From Phytophthora sp. 'mugwort' (lineage: Eukaryota > Oomycota > Peronosporomycetes > Peronosporales > Peronosporaceae): DNA of 64,000 nucleotides. Positions 23,929 through 36,513 of the stretch are shown here, in pieces. A program made the translations under genes and the position numbers. The stretch spans positions 1,327,001 to 1,391,000 of the forward strand of contig JAUCEF010000010.1 of the NCBI GenBank assembly GCA_033558025.1. The letters are read 5' to 3'. Under the pieces are notes generated by a model that saw only the letters and a program-made list of their open reading frames with translations, searched no databases and had not been told where the DNA came from. Position 1 is the stretch's first letter; every line of letters begins with the position of its first letter.

Positions 23929-24001
23929 GCCCGTCTAGCTCAGTCGGTAGAGCGCAAGACTCTTAATCTTGTGGTCGTGGGTTCGAGCCCCACGGTGGGC
24001 G
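23929..24001 (+). tRNA. tRNA-Lys (CTT), copy 44
   Basis: Standard sequence; unit 547 bp, haplotype R, tacA. Confidence 0.97.
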
Positions 24002-24475
24002 ACTGCTTTTGCCTTTTACGCCTCGCACGCATGCCAGCGCTAGCAGTGCGTATGCTGCGTCGAGGAACCCCACTGCTCGCACACGTCTCCGCGGCCATGC
24101 CACGCTCGCGGGAGATGCAATTTGGTCATGCAGTTGAGGCCCGTCTAACCGGCGACGAGTGAGATTGGCCGATCACTGTTGTGGACCGAGACGCCCTTGG
24201 CGGACAGGTGTAATTATGTGTGTCGCGGCTGGCGCTGGCATTAACCTGTTCTTATAGGAGCAACGTTGGTGCGAGGCAGCGAAGGAGGAGGTGACGTCGG
24301 AGGCAGGGTCGACCATTGCCTCCAGCAAAGACGAGCGCGGTCGATGATAATGCAGGCGTGTAGTGGGGGTGAAAATGCGAGGTCATAGCGAGCATGCGCG
24401 TAGCGACGAATGGTTTGTCGCGTGTCCGTCAATTTGCTTGCTTTTGTACATTTTCGTGTGAATCGGTGACATGAA

Positions 24476-24548
24476 GCCCGTCTAGCTCAGTCGGTAGAGC
24501 GCAAGACTCTTAATCTTGTGGTCGTGGGTTCGAGCCCCACGGTGGGCG
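24476..24548 (+). tRNA. tRNA-Lys (CTT), copy 45
   Basis: Standard sequence; unit 548 bp, haplotype Q, tacA. Confidence 0.97.
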
Positions 24549-25023
24549 ACTGCTTTTGCCTTTTACGCCTCGCACGCATGCCAGCGCTAGCAGTGCGTAT
24601 GCTGCGTCGAGGAACCCCACTGCTCGCACACGTCTCCGCGGCCATGCCACGCTCGCGGGAGATGCAATTTGGTCATGCAGTTGAGGCCCGTCCAACCGGC
24701 GACGAGTGAGATTGGCCGATCACTGTTGTGGACCGAGACGCCCTTGGCGGACAGGTGTAATTATGTGTGTCGCGGCTGGCGCTGGCATCAACCTGTTCTT
24801 TATAGGAGCAACGTTGGTGCGAGGCAGCGAAGGAGGAGGTGACGTCGGAGGCAGGGTCGACCATTGCCTCCAGCAAAGACGAGCGCGGTCGATGATAATG
24901 CAGGCGTGTAGTGGGGGTGAAAATGCGAGGTCATAGCGAGCATGCGCGTAGCGACGAATGGTTTGTCGCGTGTCCGTCAATTTGCTTGCTTTTGTACATT
25001 TTCGTGTGAATCGGTGACATGAA

Positions 25024-25096
25024 GCCCGTCTAGCTCAGTCGGTAGAGCGCAAGACTCTTAATCTTGTGGTCGTGGGTTCGAGCCCCACGGTGGGCG
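25024..25096 (+). tRNA. tRNA-Lys (CTT), copy 46
   Basis: Standard sequence; unit 548 bp, haplotype Q, CACA, T at offset 314. Confidence 0.97.
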
Positions 25097-25571
25097 ACTG
25101 CTTTTGCCTTTTACGCCTCGCACGCATGCCAGCGCTAGCAGTGCGTATGCTGCGTCGAGGAACCCCACTGCTCGCACACGTCTCCGCGGCCATGCCACGC
25201 TCGCGGGAGATGCAATTTGGTCATGCAGTTGAGGCCCGTCCAACCGGCGACGAGTGAGATTGGCCGATCACTGTTGTGGACCGAGACGCCCTTGGCGGAC
25301 AGGTGTAATTATGTGTGTCGCGGCTGGCGCTGGCATTAACCTGTTCTTTATAGGAGCAACGTTGGTGCGAGGCAGCGAAGGAGGAGGTGACGTCGGAGGC
25401 AGGGTCGACCATTGCCTCCAGCAAAGACGAGCGCGGTCGATGATAATGCAGGCGTGTAGTGGGGGTGAAAATGCGAGGTCACAACGAGCATGCGCGTAGC
25501 GACGAATGGTTTGTCGCGTGTCCGTCAATTTGCTTGCTTTTGTACGTTTTCGTGTGAATCGGTGACATGAA

Positions 25572-25644
25572 GCCCGTCTAGCTCAGTCGGTAGAGCGCAA
25601 GACTCTTAATCTTGTGGTCGTGGGTTCGAGCCCCACGGTGGGCG
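25572..25644 (+). tRNA. tRNA-Lys (CTT), copy 47
   Basis: Standard sequence; unit 547 bp, haplotype R, tacA. Confidence 0.97.
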
Positions 25645-26118
25645 ACTGCTTTTGCCTTTTACGCCTCGCACGCATGCCAGCGCTAGCAGTGCGTATGCTG
25701 CGTCGAGGAACCCCACTGCTCGCACACGTCTCCGCGGCCATGCCACGCTCGCGGGAGATGCAATTTGGTCATGCAGTTGAGGCCCGTCTAACCGGCGACG
25801 AGTGAGATTGGCCGATCACTGTTGTGGACCGAGACGCCCTTGGCGGACAGGTGTAATTATGTGTGTCGCGGCTGGCGCTGGCATTAACCTGTTCTTATAG
25901 GAGCAACGTTGGTGCGAGGCAGCGAAGGAGGAGGTGACGTCGGAGGCAGGGTCGACCATTGCCTCCAGCAAAGACGAGCGCGGTCGATGATAATGCAGGC
26001 GTGTAGTGGGGGTGAAAATGCGAGGTCATAGCGAGCATGCGCGTAGCGACGAATGGTTTGTCGCGTGTCCGTCAATTTGCTTGCTTTTGTACATTTTCGT
26101 GTGAATCGGTGACATGAA

Positions 26119-26191
26119 GCCCGTCTAGCTCAGTCGGTAGAGCGCAAGACTCTTAATCTTGTGGTCGTGGGTTCGAGCCCCACGGTGGGCG
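26119..26191 (+). tRNA. tRNA-Lys (CTT), copy 48
   Basis: Standard sequence; unit 547 bp, haplotype Q; first unit with the TAATTAAGTG allele (TAATTATGTG elsewhere). Confidence 0.97.
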
Positions 26192-26665
26192 ACTGCTTTT
26201 GCCTTTTACGCCTCGCACGCATGCCAGCGCTAGCAGTGCGTATGCTGCGTCGAGGAACCCCACTGCTCGCACACGTCTCCGCGGCCATGCCACGCTCGCG
26301 GGAGATGCAATTTGGTCATGCAGTTGAGGCCCGTCCAACCGGCGACGAGTGAGATTGGCCGATCACTGTTGTGGACCGAGACGCCCTTGGCGGACAGGTG
26401 TAATTAAGTGTGTCGCGGCTGGCGCTGGCATCAACCTGTTCTTATAGGAGCAACGTTGGTGCGAGGCAGCGAAGGAGGAGGTGACGTCGGAGGCAGGGTC
26501 GACCATTGCCTCCAGCAAAGACGAGCGCGGTCGATGATAATGCAGGCGTGTAGTGGGGGTGAAAATGCGAGGTCATAGCGAGCATGCGCGTAGCGACGAA
26601 TGGTTTGTCGCGTGTCCGTCAATTTGCTTGCTTTTGTACGTTTTCGTGTGAATCGGTGACATGAA

Positions 26666-26738
26666 GCCCGTCTAGCTCAGTCGGTAGAGCGCAAGACTCT
26701 TAATCTTGTGGTCGTGGGTTCGAGCCCCACGGTGGGCG
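26666..26738 (+). tRNA. tRNA-Lys (CTT), copy 49
   Basis: Standard sequence; unit 547 bp, haplotype P, GAGATGCCC allele, tacA. Confidence 0.97.
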
Positions 26739-27212
26739 ACTGCTTTTGCCTTTTACGCCTCGCACGCATGCCAGCGCTAGCAGTGCGTATGCTGCGTCGA
26801 GGAACCCCACTGCTCGCACACGTCTCCGCGGCCATGCCACGCTCGCGGGAGATGCAATTTGGTCATGCAGTTGAGGCCCGTCCAGCCGGCGACGAGTGAG
26901 ATTGGCCGATCACTGTTGTGGACCGAGATGCCCTTGGCGGACAGGTGTAATTATGTGTGTCGCGGCTGGCGCTGGCATTAACCTGTTCTTATAGGAGCAA
27001 CGTTGGTGCGAGGCAGCGAAGGAGGAGGTGACGTCGGAGGCAGGGTCGACCATTGCCTCCAGCAAAGACGAGCGCGGTCGATGATAATGCAGGCGTGTAG
27101 TGGGGGTGAAAATGCGAGGTCATAGCGAGCATGCGCGTAGCGACGAATGGTTTGTCGCGTGTCCGTCAATTTGCTTGCTTTTGTACATTTTCGTGTGAAT
27201 CGGTGACATGAA

Positions 27213-27285
27213 GCCCGTCTAGCTCAGTCGGTAGAGCGCAAGACTCTTAATCTTGTGGTCGTGGGTTCGAGCCCCACGGTGGGCG
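27213..27285 (+). tRNA. tRNA-Lys (CTT), copy 50
   Basis: Standard sequence; unit 547 bp, haplotype Q with TATGTTGCG, TAATTAAGTG and GTCAGAGG alleles; unit 1 of a four-unit block (27213-29401). Confidence 0.97.
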
Positions 27286-27759
27286 ACTGCTTTTGCCTTT
27301 TACGCCTCGCACGCATGCCAGCGCTAGCAGTGCGTATGTTGCGTCGAGGAACCCCACTGCTCGCACACGTCTCCGCGGCCATGCCACGCTCGCGGGAGAT
27401 GCAATTTGGTCATGCAGTTGAGGCCCGTCCAACCGGCGACGAGTGAGATTGGCCGATCACTGTTGTGGACCGAGACGCCCTTGGCGGACAGGTGTAATTA
27501 AGTGTGTCGCGGCTGGCGCTGGCATCAACCTGTTCTTATAGGAGCAACGTTGGTGCGAGGCAGCGAAGGAGGAGGTGACGTCAGAGGCAGGGTCGACCAT
27601 TGCCTCCAGCAAAGACGAGCGCGGTCGATGATAATGCAGGCGTGTAGTGGGGGTGAAAATGCGAGGTCATAGCGAGCATGCGCGTAGCGACGAATGGTTT
27701 GTCGCGTGTCCGTCAATTTGCTTGCTTTTGTACGTTTTCGTGTGAATCGGTGACATGAA

Positions 27760-27832
27760 GCCCGTCTAGCTCAGTCGGTAGAGCGCAAGACTCTTAATCT
27801 TGTGGTCGTGGGTTCGAGCCCCACGGTGGGCG
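27760..27832 (+). tRNA. tRNA-Lys (CTT), copy 51
   Basis: Standard sequence; unit 548 bp, haplotype Q, CACA; unit 2 of the four-unit block. Confidence 0.97.
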
Positions 27833-28307
27833 ACTGCTTTTGCCTTTTACGCCTCGCACGCATGCCAGCGCTAGCAGTGCGTATGCTGCGTCGAGGAACC
27901 CCACTGCTCGCACACGTCTCCGCGGCCATGCCACGCTCGCGGGAGATGCAATTTGGTCATGCAGTTGAGGCCCGTCCAACCGGCGACGAGTGAGATTGGC
28001 CGATCACTGTTGTGGACCGAGACGCCCTTGGCGGACAGGTGTAATTATGTGTGTCGCGGCTGGCGCTGGCATCAACCTGTTCTTTATAGGAGCAACGTTG
28101 GTGCGAGGCAGCGAAGGAGGAGGTGACGTCGGAGGCAGGGTCGACCATTGCCTCCAGCAAAGACGAGCGCGGTCGATGATAATGCAGGCGTGTAGTGGGG
28201 GTGAAAATGCGAGGTCACAACGAGCATGCGCGTAGCGACGAATGGTTTGTCGCGTGTCCGTCAATTTGCTTGCTTTTGTACGTTTTCGTGTGAATCGGTG
28301 ACATGAA

Positions 28308-28380
28308 GCCCGTCTAGCTCAGTCGGTAGAGCGCAAGACTCTTAATCTTGTGGTCGTGGGTTCGAGCCCCACGGTGGGCG
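28308..28380 (+). tRNA. tRNA-Lys (CTT), copy 52
   Basis: Standard sequence; unit 547 bp, haplotype P, CACA; unit 3 of the four-unit block. Confidence 0.97.
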
Positions 28381-28854
28381 ACTGCTTTTGCCTTTTACGC
28401 CTCGCACGCATGCCAGCGCTAGCAGTGCGTATGCTGCGTCGAGGAACCCCACTGCTCGCACACGTCTCCGCGGCCATGCCACGCTCGCGGGAGATGCAAT
28501 TTGGTCATGCAGTTGAGGCCCGTCCAGCCGGCGACGAGTGAGATTGGCCGATCACTGTTGTGGACCGAGACGCCCTTGGCGGACAGGTGTAATTATGTGT
28601 GTCGCGGCTGGCGCTGGCATCAACCTGTTCTTATAGGAGCAACGTTGGTGCGAGGCAGCGAAGGAGGAGGTGACGTCGGAGGCAGGGTCGACCATTGCCT
28701 CCAGCAAAGACGAGCGCGGTCGATGATAATGCAGGCGTGTAGTGGGGGTGAAAATGCGAGGTCACAACGAGCATGCGCGTAGCGACGAATGGTTTGTCGC
28801 GTGTCCGTCAATTTGCTTGCTTTTGTACGTTTTCGTGTGAATCGGTGACATGAA

Positions 28855-28927
28855 GCCCGTCTAGCTCAGTCGGTAGAGCGCAAGACTCTTAATCTTGTGG
28901 TCGTGGGTTCGAGCCCCACGGTGGGCG
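28855..28927 (+). tRNA. tRNA-Lys (CTT), copy 53
   Basis: Standard sequence; unit 547 bp, haplotype R, tacA; unit 4 of the four-unit block. Confidence 0.97.
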
Positions 28928-29401
28928 ACTGCTTTTGCCTTTTACGCCTCGCACGCATGCCAGCGCTAGCAGTGCGTATGCTGCGTCGAGGAACCCCACT
29001 GCTCGCACACGTCTCCGCGGCCATGCCACGCTCGCGGGAGATGCAATTTGGTCATGCAGTTGAGGCCCGTCTAACCGGCGACGAGTGAGATTGGCCGATC
29101 ACTGTTGTGGACCGAGACGCCCTTGGCGGACAGGTGTAATTATGTGTGTCGCGGCTGGCGCTGGCATTAACCTGTTCTTATAGGAGCAACGTTGGTGCGA
29201 GGCAGCGAAGGAGGAGGTGACGTCGGAGGCAGGGTCGACCATTGCCTCCAGCAAAGACGAGCGCGGTCGATGATAATGCAGGCGTGTAGTGGGGGTGAAA
29301 ATGCGAGGTCATAGCGAGCATGCGCGTAGCGACGAATGGTTTGTCGCGTGTCCGTCAATTTGCTTGCTTTTGTACATTTTCGTGTGAATCGGTGACATGA
29401 A

Positions 29402-29474
29402 GCCCGTCTAGCTCAGTCGGTAGAGCGCAAGACTCTTAATCTTGTGGTCGTGGGTTCGAGCCCCACGGTGGGCG
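29402..29474 (+). tRNA. tRNA-Lys (CTT), copy 54
   Basis: Standard sequence; unit 547 bp with the same allele set as copy 50; starts the second four-unit block (29402-31590). Confidence 0.97.
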
Positions 29475-29948
29475 ACTGCTTTTGCCTTTTACGCCTCGCA
29501 CGCATGCCAGCGCTAGCAGTGCGTATGTTGCGTCGAGGAACCCCACTGCTCGCACACGTCTCCGCGGCCATGCCACGCTCGCGGGAGATGCAATTTGGTC
29601 ATGCAGTTGAGGCCCGTCCAACCGGCGACGAGTGAGATTGGCCGATCACTGTTGTGGACCGAGACGCCCTTGGCGGACAGGTGTAATTAAGTGTGTCGCG
29701 GCTGGCGCTGGCATCAACCTGTTCTTATAGGAGCAACGTTGGTGCGAGGCAGCGAAGGAGGAGGTGACGTCAGAGGCAGGGTCGACCATTGCCTCCAGCA
29801 AAGACGAGCGCGGTCGATGATAATGCAGGCGTGTAGTGGGGGTGAAAATGCGAGGTCATAGCGAGCATGCGCGTAGCGACGAATGGTTTGTCGCGTGTCC
29901 GTCAATTTGCTTGCTTTTGTACGTTTTCGTGTGAATCGGTGACATGAA

Positions 29949-30021
29949 GCCCGTCTAGCTCAGTCGGTAGAGCGCAAGACTCTTAATCTTGTGGTCGTGG
30001 GTTCGAGCCCCACGGTGGGCG
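29949..30021 (+). tRNA. tRNA-Lys (CTT), copy 55
   Basis: Standard sequence; unit 548 bp, haplotype Q, CACA, as copy 51. Confidence 0.97.
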
Positions 30022-30496
30022 ACTGCTTTTGCCTTTTACGCCTCGCACGCATGCCAGCGCTAGCAGTGCGTATGCTGCGTCGAGGAACCCCACTGCTCGC
30101 ACACGTCTCCGCGGCCATGCCACGCTCGCGGGAGATGCAATTTGGTCATGCAGTTGAGGCCCGTCCAACCGGCGACGAGTGAGATTGGCCGATCACTGTT
30201 GTGGACCGAGACGCCCTTGGCGGACAGGTGTAATTATGTGTGTCGCGGCTGGCGCTGGCATCAACCTGTTCTTTATAGGAGCAACGTTGGTGCGAGGCAG
30301 CGAAGGAGGAGGTGACGTCGGAGGCAGGGTCGACCATTGCCTCCAGCAAAGACGAGCGCGGTCGATGATAATGCAGGCGTGTAGTGGGGGTGAAAATGCG
30401 AGGTCACAACGAGCATGCGCGTAGCGACGAATGGTTTGTCGCGTGTCCGTCAATTTGCTTGCTTTTGTACGTTTTCGTGTGAATCGGTGACATGAA

Positions 30497-30569
30497 GCCC
30501 GTCTAGCTCAGTCGGTAGAGCGCAAGACTCTTAATCTTGTGGTCGTGGGTTCGAGCCCCACGGTGGGCG
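30497..30569 (+). tRNA. tRNA-Lys (CTT), copy 56
   Basis: Standard sequence; unit 547 bp, haplotype P, CACA, as copy 52. Confidence 0.97.
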
Positions 30570-31043
30570 ACTGCTTTTGCCTTTTACGCCTCGCACGCAT
30601 GCCAGCGCTAGCAGTGCGTATGCTGCGTCGAGGAACCCCACTGCTCGCACACGTCTCCGCGGCCATGCCACGCTCGCGGGAGATGCAATTTGGTCATGCA
30701 GTTGAGGCCCGTCCAGCCGGCGACGAGTGAGATTGGCCGATCACTGTTGTGGACCGAGACGCCCTTGGCGGACAGGTGTAATTATGTGTGTCGCGGCTGG
30801 CGCTGGCATCAACCTGTTCTTATAGGAGCAACGTTGGTGCGAGGCAGCGAAGGAGGAGGTGACGTCGGAGGCAGGGTCGACCATTGCCTCCAGCAAAGAC
30901 GAGCGCGGTCGATGATAATGCAGGCGTGTAGTGGGGGTGAAAATGCGAGGTCACAACGAGCATGCGCGTAGCGACGAATGGTTTGTCGCGTGTCCGTCAA
31001 TTTGCTTGCTTTTGTACGTTTTCGTGTGAATCGGTGACATGAA

Positions 31044-31116
31044 GCCCGTCTAGCTCAGTCGGTAGAGCGCAAGACTCTTAATCTTGTGGTCGTGGGTTCG
31101 AGCCCCACGGTGGGCG
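31044..31116 (+). tRNA. tRNA-Lys (CTT), copy 57
   Basis: Standard sequence; unit 547 bp, haplotype R, tacA, as copy 53. Confidence 0.97.
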
Positions 31117-31590
31117 ACTGCTTTTGCCTTTTACGCCTCGCACGCATGCCAGCGCTAGCAGTGCGTATGCTGCGTCGAGGAACCCCACTGCTCGCACACG
31201 TCTCCGCGGCCATGCCACGCTCGCGGGAGATGCAATTTGGTCATGCAGTTGAGGCCCGTCTAACCGGCGACGAGTGAGATTGGCCGATCACTGTTGTGGA
31301 CCGAGACGCCCTTGGCGGACAGGTGTAATTATGTGTGTCGCGGCTGGCGCTGGCATTAACCTGTTCTTATAGGAGCAACGTTGGTGCGAGGCAGCGAAGG
31401 AGGAGGTGACGTCGGAGGCAGGGTCGACCATTGCCTCCAGCAAAGACGAGCGCGGTCGATGATAATGCAGGCGTGTAGTGGGGGTGAAAATGCGAGGTCA
31501 TAGCGAGCATGCGCGTAGCGACGAATGGTTTGTCGCGTGTCCGTCAATTTGCTTGCTTTTGTACATTTTCGTGTGAATCGGTGACATGAA

Positions 31591-31663
31591 GCCCGTCTAG
31601 CTCAGTCGGTAGAGCGCAAGACTCTTAATCTTGTGGTCGTGGGTTCGAGCCCCACGGTGGGCG
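31591..31663 (+). tRNA. tRNA-Lys (CTT), copy 58
   Basis: Standard sequence; unit 547 bp, haplotype Q, TAATTAAGTG. Confidence 0.97.
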
Positions 31664-32137
31664 ACTGCTTTTGCCTTTTACGCCTCGCACGCATGCCAGC
31701 GCTAGCAGTGCGTATGCTGCGTCGAGGAACCCCACTGCTCGCACACGTCTCCGCGGCCATGCCACGCTCGCGGGAGATGCAATTTGGTCATGCAGTTGAG
31801 GCCCGTCCAACCGGCGACGAGTGAGATTGGCCGATCACTGTTGTGGACCGAGACGCCCTTGGCGGACAGGTGTAATTAAGTGTGTCGCGGCTGGCGCTGG
31901 CATCAACCTGTTCTTATAGGAGCAACGTTGGTGCGAGGCAGCGAAGGAGGAGGTGACGTCGGAGGCAGGGTCGACCATTGCCTCCAGCAAAGACGAGCGC
32001 GGTCGATGATAATGCAGGCGTGTAGTGGGGGTGAAAATGCGAGGTCATAGCGAGCATGCGCGTAGCGACGAATGGTTTGTCGCGTGTCCGTCAATTTGCT
32101 TGCTTTTGTACGTTTTCGTGTGAATCGGTGACATGAA

Positions 32138-32210
32138 GCCCGTCTAGCTCAGTCGGTAGAGCGCAAGACTCTTAATCTTGTGGTCGTGGGTTCGAGCCCC
32201 ACGGTGGGCG
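32138..32210 (+). tRNA. tRNA-Lys (CTT), copy 59
   Basis: Standard sequence; unit 547 bp, haplotype Q, TAATTAAGTG and GTCAGAGG. Confidence 0.97.
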
Positions 32211-32684
32211 ACTGCTTTTGCCTTTTACGCCTCGCACGCATGCCAGCGCTAGCAGTGCGTATGCTGCGTCGAGGAACCCCACTGCTCGCACACGTCTCCG
32301 CGGCCATGCCACGCTCGCGGGAGATGCAATTTGGTCATGCAGTTGAGGCCCGTCCAACCGGCGACGAGTGAGATTGGCCGATCACTGTTGTGGACCGAGA
32401 CGCCCTTGGCGGACAGGTGTAATTAAGTGTGTCGCGGCTGGCGCTGGCATCAACCTGTTCTTATAGGAGCAACGTTGGTGCGAGGCAGCGAAGGAGGAGG
32501 TGACGTCAGAGGCAGGGTCGACCATTGCCTCCAGCAAAGACGAGCGCGGTCGATGATAATGCAGGCGTGTAGTGGGGGTGAAAATGCGAGGTCATAGCGA
32601 GCATGCGCGTAGCGACGAATGGTTTGTCGCGTGTCCGTCAATTTGCTTGCTTTTGTACGTTTTCGTGTGAATCGGTGACATGAA

Positions 32685-32757
32685 GCCCGTCTAGCTCAGT
32701 CGGTAGAGCGCAAGACTCTTAATCTTGTGGTCGTGGGTTCGAGCCCCACGGTGGGCG
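32685..32757 (+). tRNA. tRNA-Lys (CTT), copy 60
   Basis: Standard sequence; unit 547 bp, haplotype P, GAGATGCCC, tacA. Confidence 0.97.
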
Positions 32758-33231
32758 ACTGCTTTTGCCTTTTACGCCTCGCACGCATGCCAGCGCTAGC
32801 AGTGCGTATGCTGCGTCGAGGAACCCCACTGCTCGCACACGTCTCCGCGGCCATGCCACGCTCGCGGGAGATGCAATTTGGTCATGCAGTTGAGGCCCGT
32901 CCAGCCGGCGACGAGTGAGATTGGCCGATCACTGTTGTGGACCGAGATGCCCTTGGCGGACAGGTGTAATTATGTGTGTCGCGGCTGGCGCTGGCATTAA
33001 CCTGTTCTTATAGGAGCAACGTTGGTGCGAGGCAGCGAAGGAGGAGGTGACGTCGGAGGCAGGGTCGACCATTGCCTCCAGCAAAGACGAGCGCGGTCGA
33101 TGATAATGCAGGCGTGTAGTGGGGGTGAAAATGCGAGGTCATAGCGAGCATGCGCGTAGCGACGAATGGTTTGTCGCGTGTCCGTCAATTTGCTTGCTTT
33201 TGTACATTTTCGTGTGAATCGGTGACATGAA

Positions 33232-33304
33232 GCCCGTCTAGCTCAGTCGGTAGAGCGCAAGACTCTTAATCTTGTGGTCGTGGGTTCGAGCCCCACGGTG
33301 GGCG
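33232..33304 (+). tRNA. tRNA-Lys (CTT), copy 61
   Basis: Standard sequence; unit 547 bp, haplotype Q. Confidence 0.97.
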
Positions 33305-33778
33305 ACTGCTTTTGCCTTTTACGCCTCGCACGCATGCCAGCGCTAGCAGTGCGTATGCTGCGTCGAGGAACCCCACTGCTCGCACACGTCTCCGCGGCCA
33401 TGCCACGCTCGCGGGAGATGCAATTTGGTCATGCAGTTGAGGCCCGTCCAACCGGCGACGAGTGAGATTGGCCGATCACTGTTGTGGACCGAGACGCCCT
33501 TGGCGGACAGGTGTAATTATGTGTGTCGCGGCTGGCGCTGGCATTAACCTGTTCTTATAGGAGCAACGTTGGTGCGAGGCAGCGAAGGAGGAGGTGACGT
33601 CGGAGGCAGGGTCGACCATTGCCTCCAGCAAAGACGAGCGCGGTCGATGATAATGCAGGCGTGTAGTGGGGGTGAAAATGCGAGGTCATAGCGAGCATGC
33701 GCGTAGCGACGAATGGTTTGTCGCGTGTCCGTCAATTTGCTTGCTTTTGTACGTTTTCGTGTGAATCGGTGACATGAA

Positions 33779-33851
33779 GCCCGTCTAGCTCAGTCGGTAG
33801 AGCGCAAGACTCTTAATCTTGTGGTCGTGGGTTCGAGCCCCACGGTGGGCG
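33779..33851 (+). tRNA. tRNA-Lys (CTT), copy 62
   Basis: Standard sequence; unit 547 bp, haplotype P, GAGATGCCC, tacA; starts a three-unit block (33779-35419). Confidence 0.97.
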
Positions 33852-34325
33852 ACTGCTTTTGCCTTTTACGCCTCGCACGCATGCCAGCGCTAGCAGTGCG
33901 TATGCTGCGTCGAGGAACCCCACTGCTCGCACACGTCTCCGCGGCCATGCCACGCTCGCGGGAGATGCAATTTGGTCATGCAGTTGAGGCCCGTCCAGCC
34001 GGCGACGAGTGAGATTGGCCGATCACTGTTGTGGACCGAGATGCCCTTGGCGGACAGGTGTAATTATGTGTGTCGCGGCTGGCGCTGGCATTAACCTGTT
34101 CTTATAGGAGCAACGTTGGTGCGAGGCAGCGAAGGAGGAGGTGACGTCGGAGGCAGGGTCGACCATTGCCTCCAGCAAAGACGAGCGCGGTCGATGATAA
34201 TGCAGGCGTGTAGTGGGGGTGAAAATGCGAGGTCATAGCGAGCATGCGCGTAGCGACGAATGGTTTGTCGCGTGTCCGTCAATTTGCTTGCTTTTGTACA
34301 TTTTCGTGTGAATCGGTGACATGAA

Positions 34326-34398
34326 GCCCGTCTAGCTCAGTCGGTAGAGCGCAAGACTCTTAATCTTGTGGTCGTGGGTTCGAGCCCCACGGTGGGCG
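34326..34398 (+). tRNA. tRNA-Lys (CTT), copy 63
   Basis: Standard sequence; unit 547 bp, haplotype Q with TATGTTGCG, TAATTAAGTG and GTCAGAGG. Confidence 0.97.
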
Positions 34399-34872
34399 AC
34401 TGCTTTTGCCTTTTACGCCTCGCACGCATGCCAGCGCTAGCAGTGCGTATGTTGCGTCGAGGAACCCCACTGCTCGCACACGTCTCCGCGGCCATGCCAC
34501 GCTCGCGGGAGATGCAATTTGGTCATGCAGTTGAGGCCCGTCCAACCGGCGACGAGTGAGATTGGCCGATCACTGTTGTGGACCGAGACGCCCTTGGCGG
34601 ACAGGTGTAATTAAGTGTGTCGCGGCTGGCGCTGGCATCAACCTGTTCTTATAGGAGCAACGTTGGTGCGAGGCAGCGAAGGAGGAGGTGACGTCAGAGG
34701 CAGGGTCGACCATTGCCTCCAGCAAAGACGAGCGCGGTCGATGATAATGCAGGCGTGTAGTGGGGGTGAAAATGCGAGGTCATAGCGAGCATGCGCGTAG
34801 CGACGAATGGTTTGTCGCGTGTCCGTCAATTTGCTTGCTTTTGTACGTTTTCGTGTGAATCGGTGACATGAA

Positions 34873-34945
34873 GCCCGTCTAGCTCAGTCGGTAGAGCGCA
34901 AGACTCTTAATCTTGTGGTCGTGGGTTCGAGCCCCACGGTGGGCG
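34873..34945 (+). tRNA. tRNA-Lys (CTT), copy 64
   Basis: Standard sequence; unit 547 bp, haplotype Q, T at offset 314. Confidence 0.97.
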
Positions 34946-35419
34946 ACTGCTTTTGCCTTTTACGCCTCGCACGCATGCCAGCGCTAGCAGTGCGTATGCT
35001 GCGTCGAGGAACCCCACTGCTCGCACACGTCTCCGCGGCCATGCCACGCTCGCGGGAGATGCAATTTGGTCATGCAGTTGAGGCCCGTCCAACCGGCGAC
35101 GAGTGAGATTGGCCGATCACTGTTGTGGACCGAGACGCCCTTGGCGGACAGGTGTAATTATGTGTGTCGCGGCTGGCGCTGGCATTAACCTGTTCTTATA
35201 GGAGCAACGTTGGTGCGAGGCAGCGAAGGAGGAGGTGACGTCGGAGGCAGGGTCGACCATTGCCTCCAGCAAAGACGAGCGCGGTCGATGATAATGCAGG
35301 CGTGTAGTGGGGGTGAAAATGCGAGGTCATAGCGAGCATGCGCGTAGCGACGAATGGTTTGTCGCGTGTCCGTCAATTTGCTTGCTTTTGTACGTTTTCG
35401 TGTGAATCGGTGACATGAA

Positions 35420-35492
35420 GCCCGTCTAGCTCAGTCGGTAGAGCGCAAGACTCTTAATCTTGTGGTCGTGGGTTCGAGCCCCACGGTGGGCG
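35420..35492 (+). tRNA. tRNA-Lys (CTT), copy 65
   Basis: Standard sequence; unit 547 bp, as copy 62; starts the second three-unit block (35420-37060). Confidence 0.97.
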
Positions 35493-35966
35493 ACTGCTTT
35501 TGCCTTTTACGCCTCGCACGCATGCCAGCGCTAGCAGTGCGTATGCTGCGTCGAGGAACCCCACTGCTCGCACACGTCTCCGCGGCCATGCCACGCTCGC
35601 GGGAGATGCAATTTGGTCATGCAGTTGAGGCCCGTCCAGCCGGCGACGAGTGAGATTGGCCGATCACTGTTGTGGACCGAGATGCCCTTGGCGGACAGGT
35701 GTAATTATGTGTGTCGCGGCTGGCGCTGGCATTAACCTGTTCTTATAGGAGCAACGTTGGTGCGAGGCAGCGAAGGAGGAGGTGACGTCGGAGGCAGGGT
35801 CGACCATTGCCTCCAGCAAAGACGAGCGCGGTCGATGATAATGCAGGCGTGTAGTGGGGGTGAAAATGCGAGGTCATAGCGAGCATGCGCGTAGCGACGA
35901 ATGGTTTGTCGCGTGTCCGTCAATTTGCTTGCTTTTGTACATTTTCGTGTGAATCGGTGACATGAA

Positions 35967-36039
35967 GCCCGTCTAGCTCAGTCGGTAGAGCGCAAGACTC
36001 TTAATCTTGTGGTCGTGGGTTCGAGCCCCACGGTGGGCG
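35967..36039 (+). tRNA. tRNA-Lys (CTT), copy 66
   Basis: Standard sequence; unit 547 bp, as copy 63. Confidence 0.97.
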
Positions 36040-36513
36040 ACTGCTTTTGCCTTTTACGCCTCGCACGCATGCCAGCGCTAGCAGTGCGTATGTTGCGTCG
36101 AGGAACCCCACTGCTCGCACACGTCTCCGCGGCCATGCCACGCTCGCGGGAGATGCAATTTGGTCATGCAGTTGAGGCCCGTCCAACCGGCGACGAGTGA
36201 GATTGGCCGATCACTGTTGTGGACCGAGACGCCCTTGGCGGACAGGTGTAATTAAGTGTGTCGCGGCTGGCGCTGGCATCAACCTGTTCTTATAGGAGCA
36301 ACGTTGGTGCGAGGCAGCGAAGGAGGAGGTGACGTCAGAGGCAGGGTCGACCATTGCCTCCAGCAAAGACGAGCGCGGTCGATGATAATGCAGGCGTGTA
36401 GTGGGGGTGAAAATGCGAGGTCATAGCGAGCATGCGCGTAGCGACGAATGGTTTGTCGCGTGTCCGTCAATTTGCTTGCTTTTGTACGTTTTCGTGTGAA
36501 TCGGTGACATGAA

